Positions 6,098 through 13,624 of a DNA stretch of 15,029 nt are shown here, piece by piece (positions within the stretch are counted from its first letter, which is position 1; every line of letters begins with the position of its first letter). Below the pieces are notes generated by a model, which saw only the letters and a list, made by a program, of their open reading frames with translations, searched no databases and was not told the origin of the DNA. The DNA is taken from NCBI GenBank assembly GCA_031404355.1, contig JANNHK010000458.1, positions 1 through 15,029 of the forward strand, read 5' to 3'. Both the position numbers and the translations under genes were made by a program. This DNA comes from JANNHK01 sp031404355 (GTDB lineage Bacteria; Actinomycetota; Acidimicrobiia; IMCC26256; PALSA-610).

Positions 6098-6886
6098 TCA
6101 GATCGGTTCCGTCGGGGCGGGTGCCTTGCCTGCCCGCGTGAATCGCGCCGCCAGGAACCACCCGGCCGCGAGGGCGACGAGCCCGCCCGCGGCATCGAGA
6201 ATGTAGTGGTTCGCGGTGATGACGATCACGATCGTCGTCGTGGTCGGATACATGATCGCGAGCACCTTGGCCCAGCGGTGTTTGACGCGGGGCACCAATG
6301 CGAGCGCGCACCATGTCGCCCACGCGATGTGCACGCTCGGCATGGCCGCGAACTGGTTCGAGATCTTGCTCACGGCTCCGGAGTTGAACGACCAGAACGT
6401 CGGAAAGTCGGCGAGCGTGTCGATGTACCCGTACCCGGGCCCCGGCGCGTCGTCCAACAAGCGCGGCGGCATCAGCGGGAAGAGCCGGAACCCGATGAGC
6501 GCGAGGGCGGTCGTGACGGCGAGCGTGTTCCGGTAGAACGGGTAGTCGTTCGTGAAGCGCCGGAAGAGAAAGACGGCGACACCGATGGTCACGACGAAGT
6601 GCAGCGAACCGTAGAAGTAGTTCGCGGCGATGATGAGCGGCTTGAAGTGGAGCGCCCAGTCCTGGAGCGTCTCCTCGTGGTAGATCCCGATCCAGCGTTC
6701 CCACTGGATGACGTGCTTCGCGTTGTCGAATGCGGCACCGGCGTTGCTCGCATTCCAGTTCCGGATCGCGGAGTACACGAAGTAGTAGCCGAGGATCGCG
6801 AGGACTTCGGCCCACCAGTAGAGCGTGTGACCTGATTGCAGCTTGCGACCCGCGGGCAGGTCGCGGTGCTTGGCGACGGCCTTCAC
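6098..6886 (-). CDS. PAP2-superfamily membrane protein, AUR1/inositol-phosphoryl-transferase-like
   Basis: Predicted 262-aa integral membrane protein with about six hydrophobic helices (near 24-41, 83-107, 120-138, 180-198, 208-224 and 232-248). The PAP2 catalytic motifs take the AUR1-like form: FPLMPPRLL (136-144), AMPSVHIAWA (181-190, catalytic H186) and TANHYILDAAGG (224-235, catalytic H227 and D231). Enzymes of this type transfer or remove phosphoryl-linked headgroups on lipids, as in inositol phosphorylceramide synthase or phosphatidylinositol-type phosphatases. The start is GTG 6884-6886, overlapping the flippase-like gene stop as GTGA. A longer open frame extends upstream but is a shadow of that gene. 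A lipid headgroup role is inferred from motif and partner. Confidence 0.87.
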   Translation of the reverse strand: MKAVAKHRDLPAGRKLQSGHTLYWWAEVLAILGYYFVYSAIRNWNASNAGAAFDNAKHVIQWERWIGIYHEETLQDWALHFKPLIIAANYFYGSLHFVVTIGVAVFLFRRFTNDYPFYRNTLAVTTALALIGFRLFPLMPPRLLDDAPGPGYGYIDTLADFPTFWSFNSGAVSKISNQFAAMPSVHIAWATWCALALVPRVKHRWAKVLAIMYPTTTTIVIVITANHYILDAAGGLVALAAGWFLAARFTRAGKAPAPTEPI

Positions 6887-7869
6887 TGCGAGGGGATCTC
6901 GGACTTCGGCCGGTGGCCGACGGCGAAGGACGGTGCGCCCAGCATGCTCACGATGAGGGTCGCGAAGAACCACAGCAGACCGGCGGCGATGGCCTGGCTG
7001 CTGCTCACACCCCACGGCTGCAGGAACAGTACGAGCATGCCTTCGCGCACACCGAGCCCGTTAAACGACAGCGGGAGCACCTGTGTCATCGCGACCGCGG
7101 GGACGTACACGAAGACCGCGGCCAGCGGGATCGGCAGGTCGAGGGTCCGGAAGATGAGCGCGACCGAGATGACCACTGAGGCCTGGTAGAGCACCGCCGT
7201 ACCGAGAACGGGGAACGCGTTCTTCGGTTCGCGACGAAGGCGGTCGACACCGATGTGCACGGCCCCGATGGACCGCATCCAGTTCTCGTGCTCGGCGAAG
7301 CGACCCGCGATGCGCGGATGTCCGGCGAGCACCAGGATCACGACGAGCGCCGCGAGCGTGCCCGCCGCGATCAGGAACGCGATCCACGTGCGGTCGACGT
7401 CGAACAGCGACGGCCGGATGATGAATCCGCTGAAGACCAGAACCGGCAGCGCGACGAACCCGGTGAGCCGTTCGAGCACGACGGAACCGAAGGATGTGGT
7501 CGCCGAACCGACGGTCGTGCCGAGGCGGGTCACGCGCAGGACGTCCCCGCCGATCGTCGACGGCAGCACGTTGCCCACGAAGAGGCCGGCGAAGTAGTGC
7601 GACGTGAGTGTGCGCAGCGGCACGTGCTCGTCGAACACGTTGAGAACCCGTTGCCAGCGCCAGGCCGAGAGGATGACGCCGAGCATCGTCATGAGCAGCG
7701 CCGCCGACAGGAGCAGTGCCGTGAGCAGGTGGTGCTGATCGGGGATCAGCTCGTCGGGGTTCGGCGACTTGTAGAGCAGGACGCCGAGGAGTACGGCACT
7801 GACGGCAAGGCGAAGCCAGAACTTCCACCCCGGCGCCGGCCGGCCGGCAGCGGGGGCCTCGCCATCCAT
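6883..7869 (-). CDS. Lysylphosphatidylglycerol synthase transmembrane-domain family protein (flippase-like)
   Basis: Predicted 328-aa integral membrane protein of the UPF0104 / LPG_synthase_TM family, the flippase half of MprF and related free-standing proteins. Recognisable features are a first helix at about 16-33, the FVGNVLPSTIGGDVLRVTRL segment (97-116), SVVLERLTGF (129-138) and PLSFNGLGVREG (266-277), with about seven to eight helices in all. No lysyl-transferase (GNAT) domain is attached, so a lipid or glycolipid translocation role is more likely than lysinylation. The ATG 7867-7869 is chosen because family similarity begins soon after it. An upstream ATG at 7911 would add 14 residues lacking family character. 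It heads the unit with the PAP2-like and VOC genes. Confidence 0.85.
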   Translation of the reverse strand: MDGEAPAAGRPAPGWKFWLRLAVSAVLLGVLLYKSPNPDELIPDQHHLLTALLLSAALLMTMLGVILSAWRWQRVLNVFDEHVPLRTLTSHYFAGLFVGNVLPSTIGGDVLRVTRLGTTVGSATTSFGSVVLERLTGFVALPVLVFSGFIIRPSLFDVDRTWIAFLIAAGTLAALVVILVLAGHPRIAGRFAEHENWMRSIGAVHIGVDRLRREPKNAFPVLGTAVLYQASVVISVALIFRTLDLPIPLAAVFVYVPAVAMTQVLPLSFNGLGVREGMLVLFLQPWGVSSSQAIAAGLLWFFATLIVSMLGAPSFAVGHRPKSEIPSQ

Positions 7870-7877
7870 CGGCGCAC

Positions 7878-7883
7878 AGAATA
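7878..7883 (-). promoter_or_regulatory. Candidate -10 box for the flippase unit
   Basis: TATTCT on the minus strand ends 8 nt before ATG 7869. No Shine-Dalgarno lies between, which fits a leaderless or nearly leaderless mRNA and also supports ATG 7869 over the upstream ATG 7911. Confidence 0.4.
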
Positions 7884-7936
7884 CGGCCGGAACGCCCCTC
7901 TGGCGTCCCATGCCCTGTCTGCGTGACCATGGGGCC

Positions 7937-8755
7937 GTGCGAATCACCACGAATGACGGTGTCGGCCTCGCGGTCGACGTGGCGGGGACCGGTCCGGGAC
8001 TCGTGCTGGTCCACGGTTTCGGGGGCGCGAAGGAGGACTTCGGCGACCACATCGAGGCCCTCGCCCGCGATCACACGGTGGTCATCTTCGACCATCGGGG
8101 CCACGGCGCCAGCGACAAACCTGACGATAGGGCCGCGTATTCGCTGGACCGGCTCGTCGCCGACACGCTCGACGTCGCCGACGCGCTCGGGCTCGAGCGG
8201 TTCCGGCTGCTGGGCCACTCGATGGGCGGCATGGTCGCCCGCCGGCTCGTGCTCGAGAATCCGGACCGGGTCGAGGCGCTGATCCTCATGGACACCGCAC
8301 CCGGCCCCATCCCCGGCCTTCCCGCCGACGATCTCGAACTCGCTTCGGCGATCGTCCTGGCCGAGGGCAAGGACGTGCTGAAGCCCCTGCTCGACGAGCG
8401 GGCCGTGCTCGACACGCCCGCGTACCGGCAGATGCTGCTCGACCGACCGGGGTACCAGGAGTTCTGCGACAAGAAGTGGGACGACCTGTCCGGGGTGATG
8501 TGGGGGACGTTGGTGCTCGAGATCCTGCGCCAGCCCGACGACCGGGCCCGGCTCGGTGAGATCAGCGTGCCGACGCTGGTGCTCGTCGGTGAACAGGACA
8601 AGCCGCTCGTGAAACCGGCGCGCGAGATGGCGGAGTTGATTCCCGGCGCGCAGCTCGTCGTGATACCCGGCGGCGGGCACTCACCGCAGTTCGAGAACCC
8701 CGACGCGTGGATCGCCGCAGTGCAGGCCTTTCTCGGGGCGCTGGTGAAAGCGTGA
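7937..8755 (+). CDS. Alpha/beta-fold hydrolase
   Basis: Predicted 272-aa serine hydrolase of the alpha/beta superfamily, cytoplasmic. The oxyanion-hole motif is HGFGG (26-30), the nucleophile elbow GHSMGG (93-98) gives S95, the acid is probably D221 in VGEQDKPL, and the base is H248 in GGGHSPQ. FDHRGHGASD (51-60) is also typical. A lid of about 100 residues (120-205) would decide specificity and does not match a family I can name. The start is GTG 7937-7939, giving the usual N-terminus right at the first strand. The alternative ATG 7910 adds nine residues and neither has a clear ribosome site. Its stop overlaps the start of the ilvG-like gene as GTGA, so the two probably act in one pathway. 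Confidence 0.88.
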   Translation: MRITTNDGVGLAVDVAGTGPGLVLVHGFGGAKEDFGDHIEALARDHTVVIFDHRGHGASDKPDDRAAYSLDRLVADTLDVADALGLERFRLLGHSMGGMVARRLVLENPDRVEALILMDTAPGPIPGLPADDLELASAIVLAEGKDVLKPLLDERAVLDTPAYRQMLLDRPGYQEFCDKKWDDLSGVMWGTLVLEILRQPDDRARLGEISVPTLVLVGEQDKPLVKPAREMAELIPGAQLVVIPGGGHSPQFENPDAWIAAVQAFLGALVKA

Positions 8756-10377
8756 GCAACCCCCAACCTCAACACGGCGGGCAGCTCGCGGTCGAGGTGC
8801 TGCAGCGGCACGGTGTCGACGTCATGTTCACGCTCTCGGGCGGGCACCTGTTCGTGCTGTACGACGGCGCGGTGCAGGGCGATCTGCGGCTCGTCGACAC
8901 CCGGCACGAGCAGACGGCGACGTTCGCGGCCGAGGGTTGGGCCAAGGTGACCCGCCGGCTCGGATGTGCGGCGCTGACCGCGGGCCCGGGTATCACCAAC
9001 GGGGTCAGCGCGATGACGGCGGCGGGCATGAACGGCTCGCCGATGATCGTGCTCGGCGGACGTGCGCCCCAAGCCCGGTGGGGGAACGGGTCCTTGCAGG
9101 AGCTCGACCACGTCCCGATCGTGCAGTCGGTCGTGAAGACGGCCGCGACTGCCGGGTCGGCCGAAGCGATCGTCGCCGAGGTGCACGCGGCGTGTGTGGC
9201 GGCGCGCACGCCGCACCGCGGGCCGACGTTCGTCGACATTCCGCTCGACGGGTTCGGTCCCGGATCCGTCGACATTCCGGCCGCAACCGACGCGCGTGTC
9301 GCGGGTGCGGATCCCGACCCCGATGCGATCAAGCGTGTCGCCGCACTCGTCGGCGCCGCCGAACGGCCCGTGCTGCTCGCGGGTGGGGACGTGTACTGGG
9401 CCCACGCCGAGGATGCGCTCGTGGCGTTCGCCGAGGCGGCGCGGATTCCCGTGTTCGCGAACGGTATGGGGCGGGGCACGATCCCCGCCGACCACGAACT
9501 CGCGTTCTCGCGTGCCCGGGCCATCGCGCTGAAGCAGGCCGACCTCGTGCTCGTCGCCGGTACGCCGCTCGACTTCCGGCTCGGGTTCGGGAGGTTCGGA
9601 GACGCGCAGGTCGTGCACCTCTGTGACGCGTCCACCGAGGTCGGCACCCACGCCGACCTCGCGGCATCGATCGCCGGTGACCTACGGGCCACATTCACGG
9701 TGCTGGCGGACACGGCGGGTGCGACGCCGGCGCACGACGACTGGATTGCACGGCTCCGCGACGACGAGCGGGCCAAGCGCGAGGCCGAAGCCCCGCTACT
9801 CGCCGCGGATACAGATCCGATCAAACCCACGCGCATCTACGGCGAGCTGCGCCGTTGCCTCGACCCCGACGCGATCGTGATCGGCGACGGCGGTGACTTC
9901 GTGTCGTATGCGGGGAAGTACGTCGACTCGTTCCGCCCCGGCACGTTCCTCGACCCGGGACCGTACGGATGCCTCGGCATGGGCCCGGGTTACGCGCTCG
10001 CGGCGGGGCTCGCGCACCCTGATCGTCAGGTCGTGCTGCTGTTGGGTGACGGTGCCGCGGGGTTCGCGCTCGGCGACTTCGAGGCGTTGGTGCGGCACGG
10101 TGTCGACGTCGTCGCGATCGTCGGCAACAACGGCATCTGGGGTTTGGAGAAGCACCCGATGCAGATGCTGTTCGGCTACGACGTCGTCGCCGAGCTGCGG
10201 CCGGGAGTGCGCTACGACCAGGTGGTTACCGCGCTCGGCGGCAACGGCGAGATGGTGACCGACCCGAACGAGATCGCGCCGGCGCTCGACCGGGCGTTCT
10301 CGACCAAGGGCGTCACCCTCGTGAACGTGCTCACCGACCCCGCCGACGCGTACCCGAGGTCGAGCAACCTCGCGTAA
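8752..10377 (+). CDS. ilvG: IlvG-like thiamine diphosphate enzyme (acetolactate synthase family)
   Basis: Predicted 541-aa enzyme of the acetolactate synthase/benzaldehyde lyase group. The N-terminal pyrimidine-binding domain carries FTLSGGHLFVLYDG (26-39) and DTRHEQTATFAAEGWAK (49-65) with the catalytic E53. A central domain follows (about 190-320). The C-terminal diphosphate-binding domain has GPYGCLGMGPGYALAAGL and the GDG-NN motif (G432-D433-G434, N459-N460). As I remember it, the sequence is strikingly close throughout to M. tuberculosis IlvG (Rv1820), including ends like NVLTDPADAYPRSSNLA. The start is GTG 8752, overlapping the hydrolase stop. No small subunit (ilvN), ilvC or ilvD is near, so a role outside branched-chain amino acid synthesis, such as another 2-oxoacid or acyl-CoA carboligation or lysis, is quite possible. 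Confidence 0.9.
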   Translation: MSNPQPQHGGQLAVEVLQRHGVDVMFTLSGGHLFVLYDGAVQGDLRLVDTRHEQTATFAAEGWAKVTRRLGCAALTAGPGITNGVSAMTAAGMNGSPMIVLGGRAPQARWGNGSLQELDHVPIVQSVVKTAATAGSAEAIVAEVHAACVAARTPHRGPTFVDIPLDGFGPGSVDIPAATDARVAGADPDPDAIKRVAALVGAAERPVLLAGGDVYWAHAEDALVAFAEAARIPVFANGMGRGTIPADHELAFSRARAIALKQADLVLVAGTPLDFRLGFGRFGDAQVVHLCDASTEVGTHADLAASIAGDLRATFTVLADTAGATPAHDDWIARLRDDERAKREAEAPLLAADTDPIKPTRIYGELRRCLDPDAIVIGDGGDFVSYAGKYVDSFRPGTFLDPGPYGCLGMGPGYALAAGLAHPDRQVVLLLGDGAAGFALGDFEALVRHGVDVVAIVGNNGIWGLEKHPMQMLFGYDVVAELRPGVRYDQVVTALGGNGEMVTDPNEIAPALDRAFSTKGVTLVNVLTDPADAYPRSSNLA

Positions 10378-10388
10378 CCCCACCCCAA

Positions 10389-10450
10389 CCGAAATTGCGA
10401 AACTAGACGCCGGAAAACGATGTCCCATTTCGCAATTTCGGCGGGTTTTT
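10389..10450 (+). terminator. 14-bp perfect inverted repeat plus T-run, likely terminator after ilvG
   Basis: Arms 10389-10402 and 10428-10441 (CCGAAATTGCGAAA and its exact complement) enclose a 25-nt loop and are followed by CGGG and five T. The first arm begins 12 nt after the ilvG-like stop, and the T-run ends 2 nt before the stop of the convergent thioesterase gene. The stem could also serve that gene in the other direction, but no T-run follows on that side. The arms are AT-rich against their surroundings and the loop is longer than usual, so a small dispersed palindromic element used as a terminator is an alternative. Confidence 0.55.
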
Positions 10451-10452
10451 GG

Positions 10453-10839
10453 TCACGACTCTCCCTGGGCTCGATCGAGGAAGCGGGCCCGCTCGACCAG
10501 GACCCGGGTGATCCGGCCCGCGGCGACGAGGCCGCGCGGATCGGTGACCGACACCCGGAACGTCAGGCGGCGGCCCTCGATGCTCTCGAGCGTCACGTCG
10601 GCCGTGACCTTGCCCCCCACTGCGGTCGGGGCCAGGTGGGCGAGTTGCACTTCGTAACCCACGGTCGTGGTCCCGGCCGGGAGTTCGCCGGCGATCGCCT
10701 CGACCGAGGCCTGCTCGGCGAGCGCGACGACCCGGGGTGTACCGAGCACCGGAACGTCGCCGCTGCCCAGGGCGAGCGCGGTGTCGGATTCCTGCACGAG
10801 CAGGGTCACCGACGCAGCGAGACCGGTCGAAAGCGTCAT
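10453..10839 (-). CDS. FlK-like hotdog-fold thioesterase
   Basis: Predicted 128-aa hotdog-fold acyl-CoA thioesterase resembling FlK, the fluoroacetyl-CoA thioesterase of Streptomyces cattleya. T34, E42 and H68 reproduce exactly the 8- and 26-residue spacing of the FlK triad T42-E50-H76. The neighbourhoods GTPRVVALAEQASVEAI (33-49), VGYEVQLAHLAPTAVG (60-75) and IEGRRLTFRVSVTD (93-106) match too. The ungapped equivalents of the FlK lid residues F33 and F36 are G25 and D28, so fluoroacetyl selectivity is not expected and a general acyl-CoA hydrolase is more likely. ATG 10837-10839 is preferred over the longer frame because of the TATCGT box 6 nt upstream. It is divergent from tldD and convergent with the ilvG-like gene. 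Confidence 0.85.
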   Translation of the reverse strand: MTLSTGLAASVTLLVQESDTALALGSGDVPVLGTPRVVALAEQASVEAIAGELPAGTTTVGYEVQLAHLAPTAVGGKVTADVTLESIEGRRLTFRVSVTDPRGLVAAGRITRVLVERARFLDRAQGES

Positions 10840-10844
10840 GGTCT

Positions 10845-10851
10845 TACGATA
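10845..10851. promoter_or_regulatory. Overlapping divergent -10 boxes for the thioesterase and tldD
   Basis: TACGAT (10845-10850) reads as TAnnnT toward tldD, and its overlapping complement TATCGT (10846-10851) reads toward the thioesterase, ending 6 nt before ATG 10839. The thioesterase mRNA would be leaderless. tldD would have a leader of about 35 nt containing its ribosome site. Both uses are predicted from position only. Confidence 0.4.
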
Positions 10852-10878
10852 GGCACCTCGCCGCCGGCCGGGCACTTC

Positions 10879-10886
10879 AGGGAGAA
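10879..10886 (+). promoter_or_regulatory. Ribosome binding site of tldD
   Basis: AGGGAGAA lies 6 nt before ATG 10893 and selects this start over the open frame continuing upstream through the thioesterase gene. Confidence 0.75.
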
Positions 10887-10892
10887 GACCGC

Positions 10893-12281
10893 ATGATCGA
10901 TACCGACGTCCTCGAAGCCACGCTCGGCCACGCGCTGCGCAGCGGCGGCGACTTCGCCGAGGTGTTCGTCGAGGACCGCCGCTCGTCGAACGGGCGATTC
11001 GACGACGGCCGGGTCGAGGAACTGGTGTCGTCGCGCGAACGCGGGGCGGGCATCCGCGTCGTGGTTGGCGAGATGACCGGGTTCGCCCACACGGCCGATC
11101 TCAGCGTCGAAGGCCTCGCGCAGGCGGCCGACGCGGCCGCCGGTGCGGCCCGCGGCGGAGGCGGCGGCGCGCGCGCCATCGAACTCGTCGCCCAGGATGT
11201 CGTGCGCTCGCACGAGGTCGCGGTGTTGCCCGAGACGGTCGAGAAGCGGCGCAAGGTCGAGTTGCTGACGCGGGCCGACGCGGCGGCGCGGGCCGAAGGC
11301 GGGGCGATCACGTCGGTGACCGCGTCGTACGCCGACGGCCGCCGCCGCATCCAGGTCGCGAACTCAGATGGTTTGCTGGCGTCGGACGAAGCGGTGCGGA
11401 CCCGGTTCGCGGTCCAATGCGTCGCGACCGGTGACACGGGCATGCAGACGGGTCACGAAGCGCCGGGGCTCAGCATCGGATTCGAGATGTTCGACACGAT
11501 CGACCCCGAAGATGTCGCCCGCGCCGCGGCCCGGCGCGCGATCACGTTGCTCGATGCCGTCCCGGCCCCGTCGGGCAAGCTGCCCGTCGTGCTGAAGCGA
11601 GGCGCGGGTGGGGTGCTGTTCCACGAGGCGTGCGGGCACGGGCTCGAAGCCGACCACATCCAGAAGGACGCGTCGGTATTCACCGGCTGCGTCGGCGAGC
11701 AGGTCGCGTCGCCGTACGTCACCATCGTCGACGATGGCACGTATCCACGCGAGTGGGGAACGTTCGGGATCGACGACGAAGGCCACCCCGCGCAGCGCAA
11801 CGTGCTGATCGAGAACGGTGTCCTCACCGACTACATGTGGGACTTGTTGCGGGCGCGCAAGGAGGGTCGGGCGAGTAGCGGCAACGGCCGCCGCCAGACG
11901 TACCGCGACCTGCCCATGGTGCGCATGACCAACACGTTCGTCACCGCGGGCGAGTCCGACCCCGACGACATCATCCGGTCGGTCGAGCACGGCATCTACT
12001 GCGTGCAACTCGGCGGCGGGCAGGTCAACCCCGCGACGGGCGACTTCGTGTTCGGTGTCACCGAGGCGTACATGATCGAGGGCGGCGAGATCACGAACCC
12101 GATCCGCGCCGCGCAACTGATCGGCAACGGTCCCGACGTCATGCGCATGGTCGACGCGGTCGGCAACGACTTCGACACGTGGACCGGCATGTGCGGCAAG
12201 AACGGCCAGAGCGTGCCCGTGTCGTCGGGCCAGCCGACGTTGCTCGTGCGGGAGATGACGGTCGGCGGGACCGCCGCATGA
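10893..12281 (+). CDS. tldD: TldD metalloprotease subunit
   Basis: Predicted 462-aa TldD, the catalytic half of the TldD/TldE zinc protease that in E. coli trims the microcin B17 leader and degrades unfolded CcdA. The catalytic HEACGH (244-249, HExxxH type) carries the zinc histidines and E245. The third zinc ligand is probably C434 in MCGKNGQSVPVSSGQP. The long GLEADHIQKDASVF stretch after the motif and QLGGGQVNPATGDFVFGV near the C-terminus are also characteristic. Length is close to the usual 480. The start is ATG 10893 with a good ribosome site. It overlaps tldE as ATGA. No peptide precursor gene or modification enzyme is visible nearby, so a general peptide-processing role is the safer reading. 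Confidence 0.96.
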   Translation: MIDTDVLEATLGHALRSGGDFAEVFVEDRRSSNGRFDDGRVEELVSSRERGAGIRVVVGEMTGFAHTADLSVEGLAQAADAAAGAARGGGGGARAIELVAQDVVRSHEVAVLPETVEKRRKVELLTRADAAARAEGGAITSVTASYADGRRRIQVANSDGLLASDEAVRTRFAVQCVATGDTGMQTGHEAPGLSIGFEMFDTIDPEDVARAAARRAITLLDAVPAPSGKLPVVLKRGAGGVLFHEACGHGLEADHIQKDASVFTGCVGEQVASPYVTIVDDGTYPREWGTFGIDDEGHPAQRNVLIENGVLTDYMWDLLRARKEGRASSGNGRRQTYRDLPMVRMTNTFVTAGESDPDDIIRSVEHGIYCVQLGGGQVNPATGDFVFGVTEAYMIEGGEITNPIRAAQLIGNGPDVMRMVDAVGNDFDTWTGMCGKNGQSVPVSSGQPTLLVREMTVGGTAA

Positions 12282-13624
12282 GCAATTTGCAAGAGATCGC
12301 GCGGCGGGTTGCCGACTCCGCGGCCGCGGGTGAGCAGGTCGAGGCGTACGTGGTACGCACGCGCGAGACCGACGTCGAAGTATTCGGCGGCGAGGTCGAG
12401 TCGCTGACGACGGCCGGGATCGAAGGCATCGGTGTCAGGGTCATCGTCGACCACCGCCTCGGGTACGCGTCCGCGGGTTCGCTCGACCCGGACGTGATCG
12501 AAGAGACGGTGCGCGAGGCGCGCGACAACGCCGCGTTCGGGGAGCCGGACGGGGACAATGCTCTCGTCACACCGGACGACCTGGAGGGTCTCGCGCCGCC
12601 CGATCTCGATCTCTGGCGTGAGAACGCGATGCCGACCGACGAGAAGGTGCGCATCGCGCTCGAACTCGAAGCCGCGACGAAAGCCGGCGACCCGCGCATC
12701 CGCGGGGTCGAGGCCGCGGGCTACGGCGACGGCAGCTCCGAGACCGCGATCGCGAACTCGCACGGTGTCACGTCGTACACCCGCCGCACGACGTGCTCGG
12801 CATACGCCGTCGCGCTCGCCGACGACGGCACGGGAACCCAGAGCGGCTACGGCTTCACGGTCGGCCGCGCGTTCGACGACCTCGACATCCCGTCGGTCAG
12901 CCGCGACGCGGTCGAGCGGGCGTGCCGGTTGCTCGGCGCCAAACCCGTGCCCGGACGCCGCATACCGGTCGTACTCGACCCGCTCGTCACCCGGTCGTTC
13001 CTCGGCGTGCTGTCGAGCGCGTTCAACGGCGAGAGCGTGCTCAAGGGTCGCTCACTGTTCGTCGGCCGCGAGGGCGAAAAGATCGGCGCGCCCACACTCA
13101 CGCTCGTCGACGACCCGACCGACCCCCGCGCCCTGGGCGCCGCGCTCTACGACAGCGAGGCGGTACCGACCCGCCGCAACGCGCTCATCACCGACGGCGT
13201 GCTCCAAGGGTTCCTGCACAACGTGTACACGGGCCGGCGCGCGCATTTGCGTTCGACGGGCAGCGCGGTGCGTGGCGGTTATTCGACGACGCCCGGCGTG
13301 GGGATCCGTGCGCTGCGGCTCGAGCCGGGGACGCGCACGCCGGAAGAACTGATGGCGAGCGTGCCTGAGGCGCTGTACGTGCAGTCGGTCAGTGGCCTGC
13401 ACTCGGGCACCAACCCGATCAGCGGTGACTTCTCCGTCGGCGCCGAGGGCCTCATGGTGCGCGGCGGCGCGTTCCAGGAGCCCGTGCGCGAGGTCACGAT
13501 CGCGTCGACGCTGCAACGCATGCTGCTCGACGTCACCGAAGTCGGCTCCGATCTCACGTTCCTCCCCGGCGCCGCCGCGGGCGTGACGATCCTCATCGGC
13601 GAAATGACAATGAGCGGCGCGTAG
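12278..13624 (+). CDS. tldE: TldE/PmbA subunit
   Basis: Predicted 448-aa TldE (PmbA), the non-catalytic partner that completes the protease chamber with TldD. It shows the same two-domain plan, including ANSHGVTSYTRRTTCSAYAV in the N-terminal half. At the place where TldD has HExxxH it reads LGVLSSAFNGESVLKGRSLF, which is normal for TldE. The end SDLTFLPGAAAGVTILIGEM aligns with the TldD C-terminus but lacks the zinc cysteine. ATG 12278 overlaps the tldD stop by 4 nt, so equimolar synthesis is expected. Its TAG stop directly abuts the stop of the convergent lipoprotein gene with no bases between and no terminator visible. Confidence 0.95.
   Translation: MSNLQEIARRVADSAAAGEQVEAYVVRTRETDVEVFGGEVESLTTAGIEGIGVRVIVDHRLGYASAGSLDPDVIEETVREARDNAAFGEPDGDNALVTPDDLEGLAPPDLDLWRENAMPTDEKVRIALELEAATKAGDPRIRGVEAAGYGDGSSETAIANSHGVTSYTRRTTCSAYAVALADDGTGTQSGYGFTVGRAFDDLDIPSVSRDAVERACRLLGAKPVPGRRIPVVLDPLVTRSFLGVLSSAFNGESVLKGRSLFVGREGEKIGAPTLTLVDDPTDPRALGAALYDSEAVPTRRNALITDGVLQGFLHNVYTGRRAHLRSTGSAVRGGYSTTPGVGIRALRLEPGTRTPEELMASVPEALYVQSVSGLHSGTNPISGDFSVGAEGLMVRGGAFQEPVREVTIASTLQRMLLDVTEVGSDLTFLPGAAAGVTILIGEMTMSGA

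Noticed and set aside
7910..7936. ATG 7910 as the start of the alpha/beta hydrolase
   Set aside because: It adds nine residues (MPCLRDHGA) with no family support, while GTG 7937 gives the typical N-terminus. It remains possible.
7061..9651. Long minus-strand open frames opposite the hydrolase and ilvG-like genes
   Set aside because: Both are antisense to well-supported genes, with low-complexity translation and no motif.
2042..10839. A fluorine-metabolism island linking the CrcB pair with the FlK-like thioesterase
   Set aside because: The genes are 7 kb apart on separate units, the thioesterase lacks the fluoro-selective lid residues, and no fluorinase, dehalogenase or fluoride riboswitch is present.
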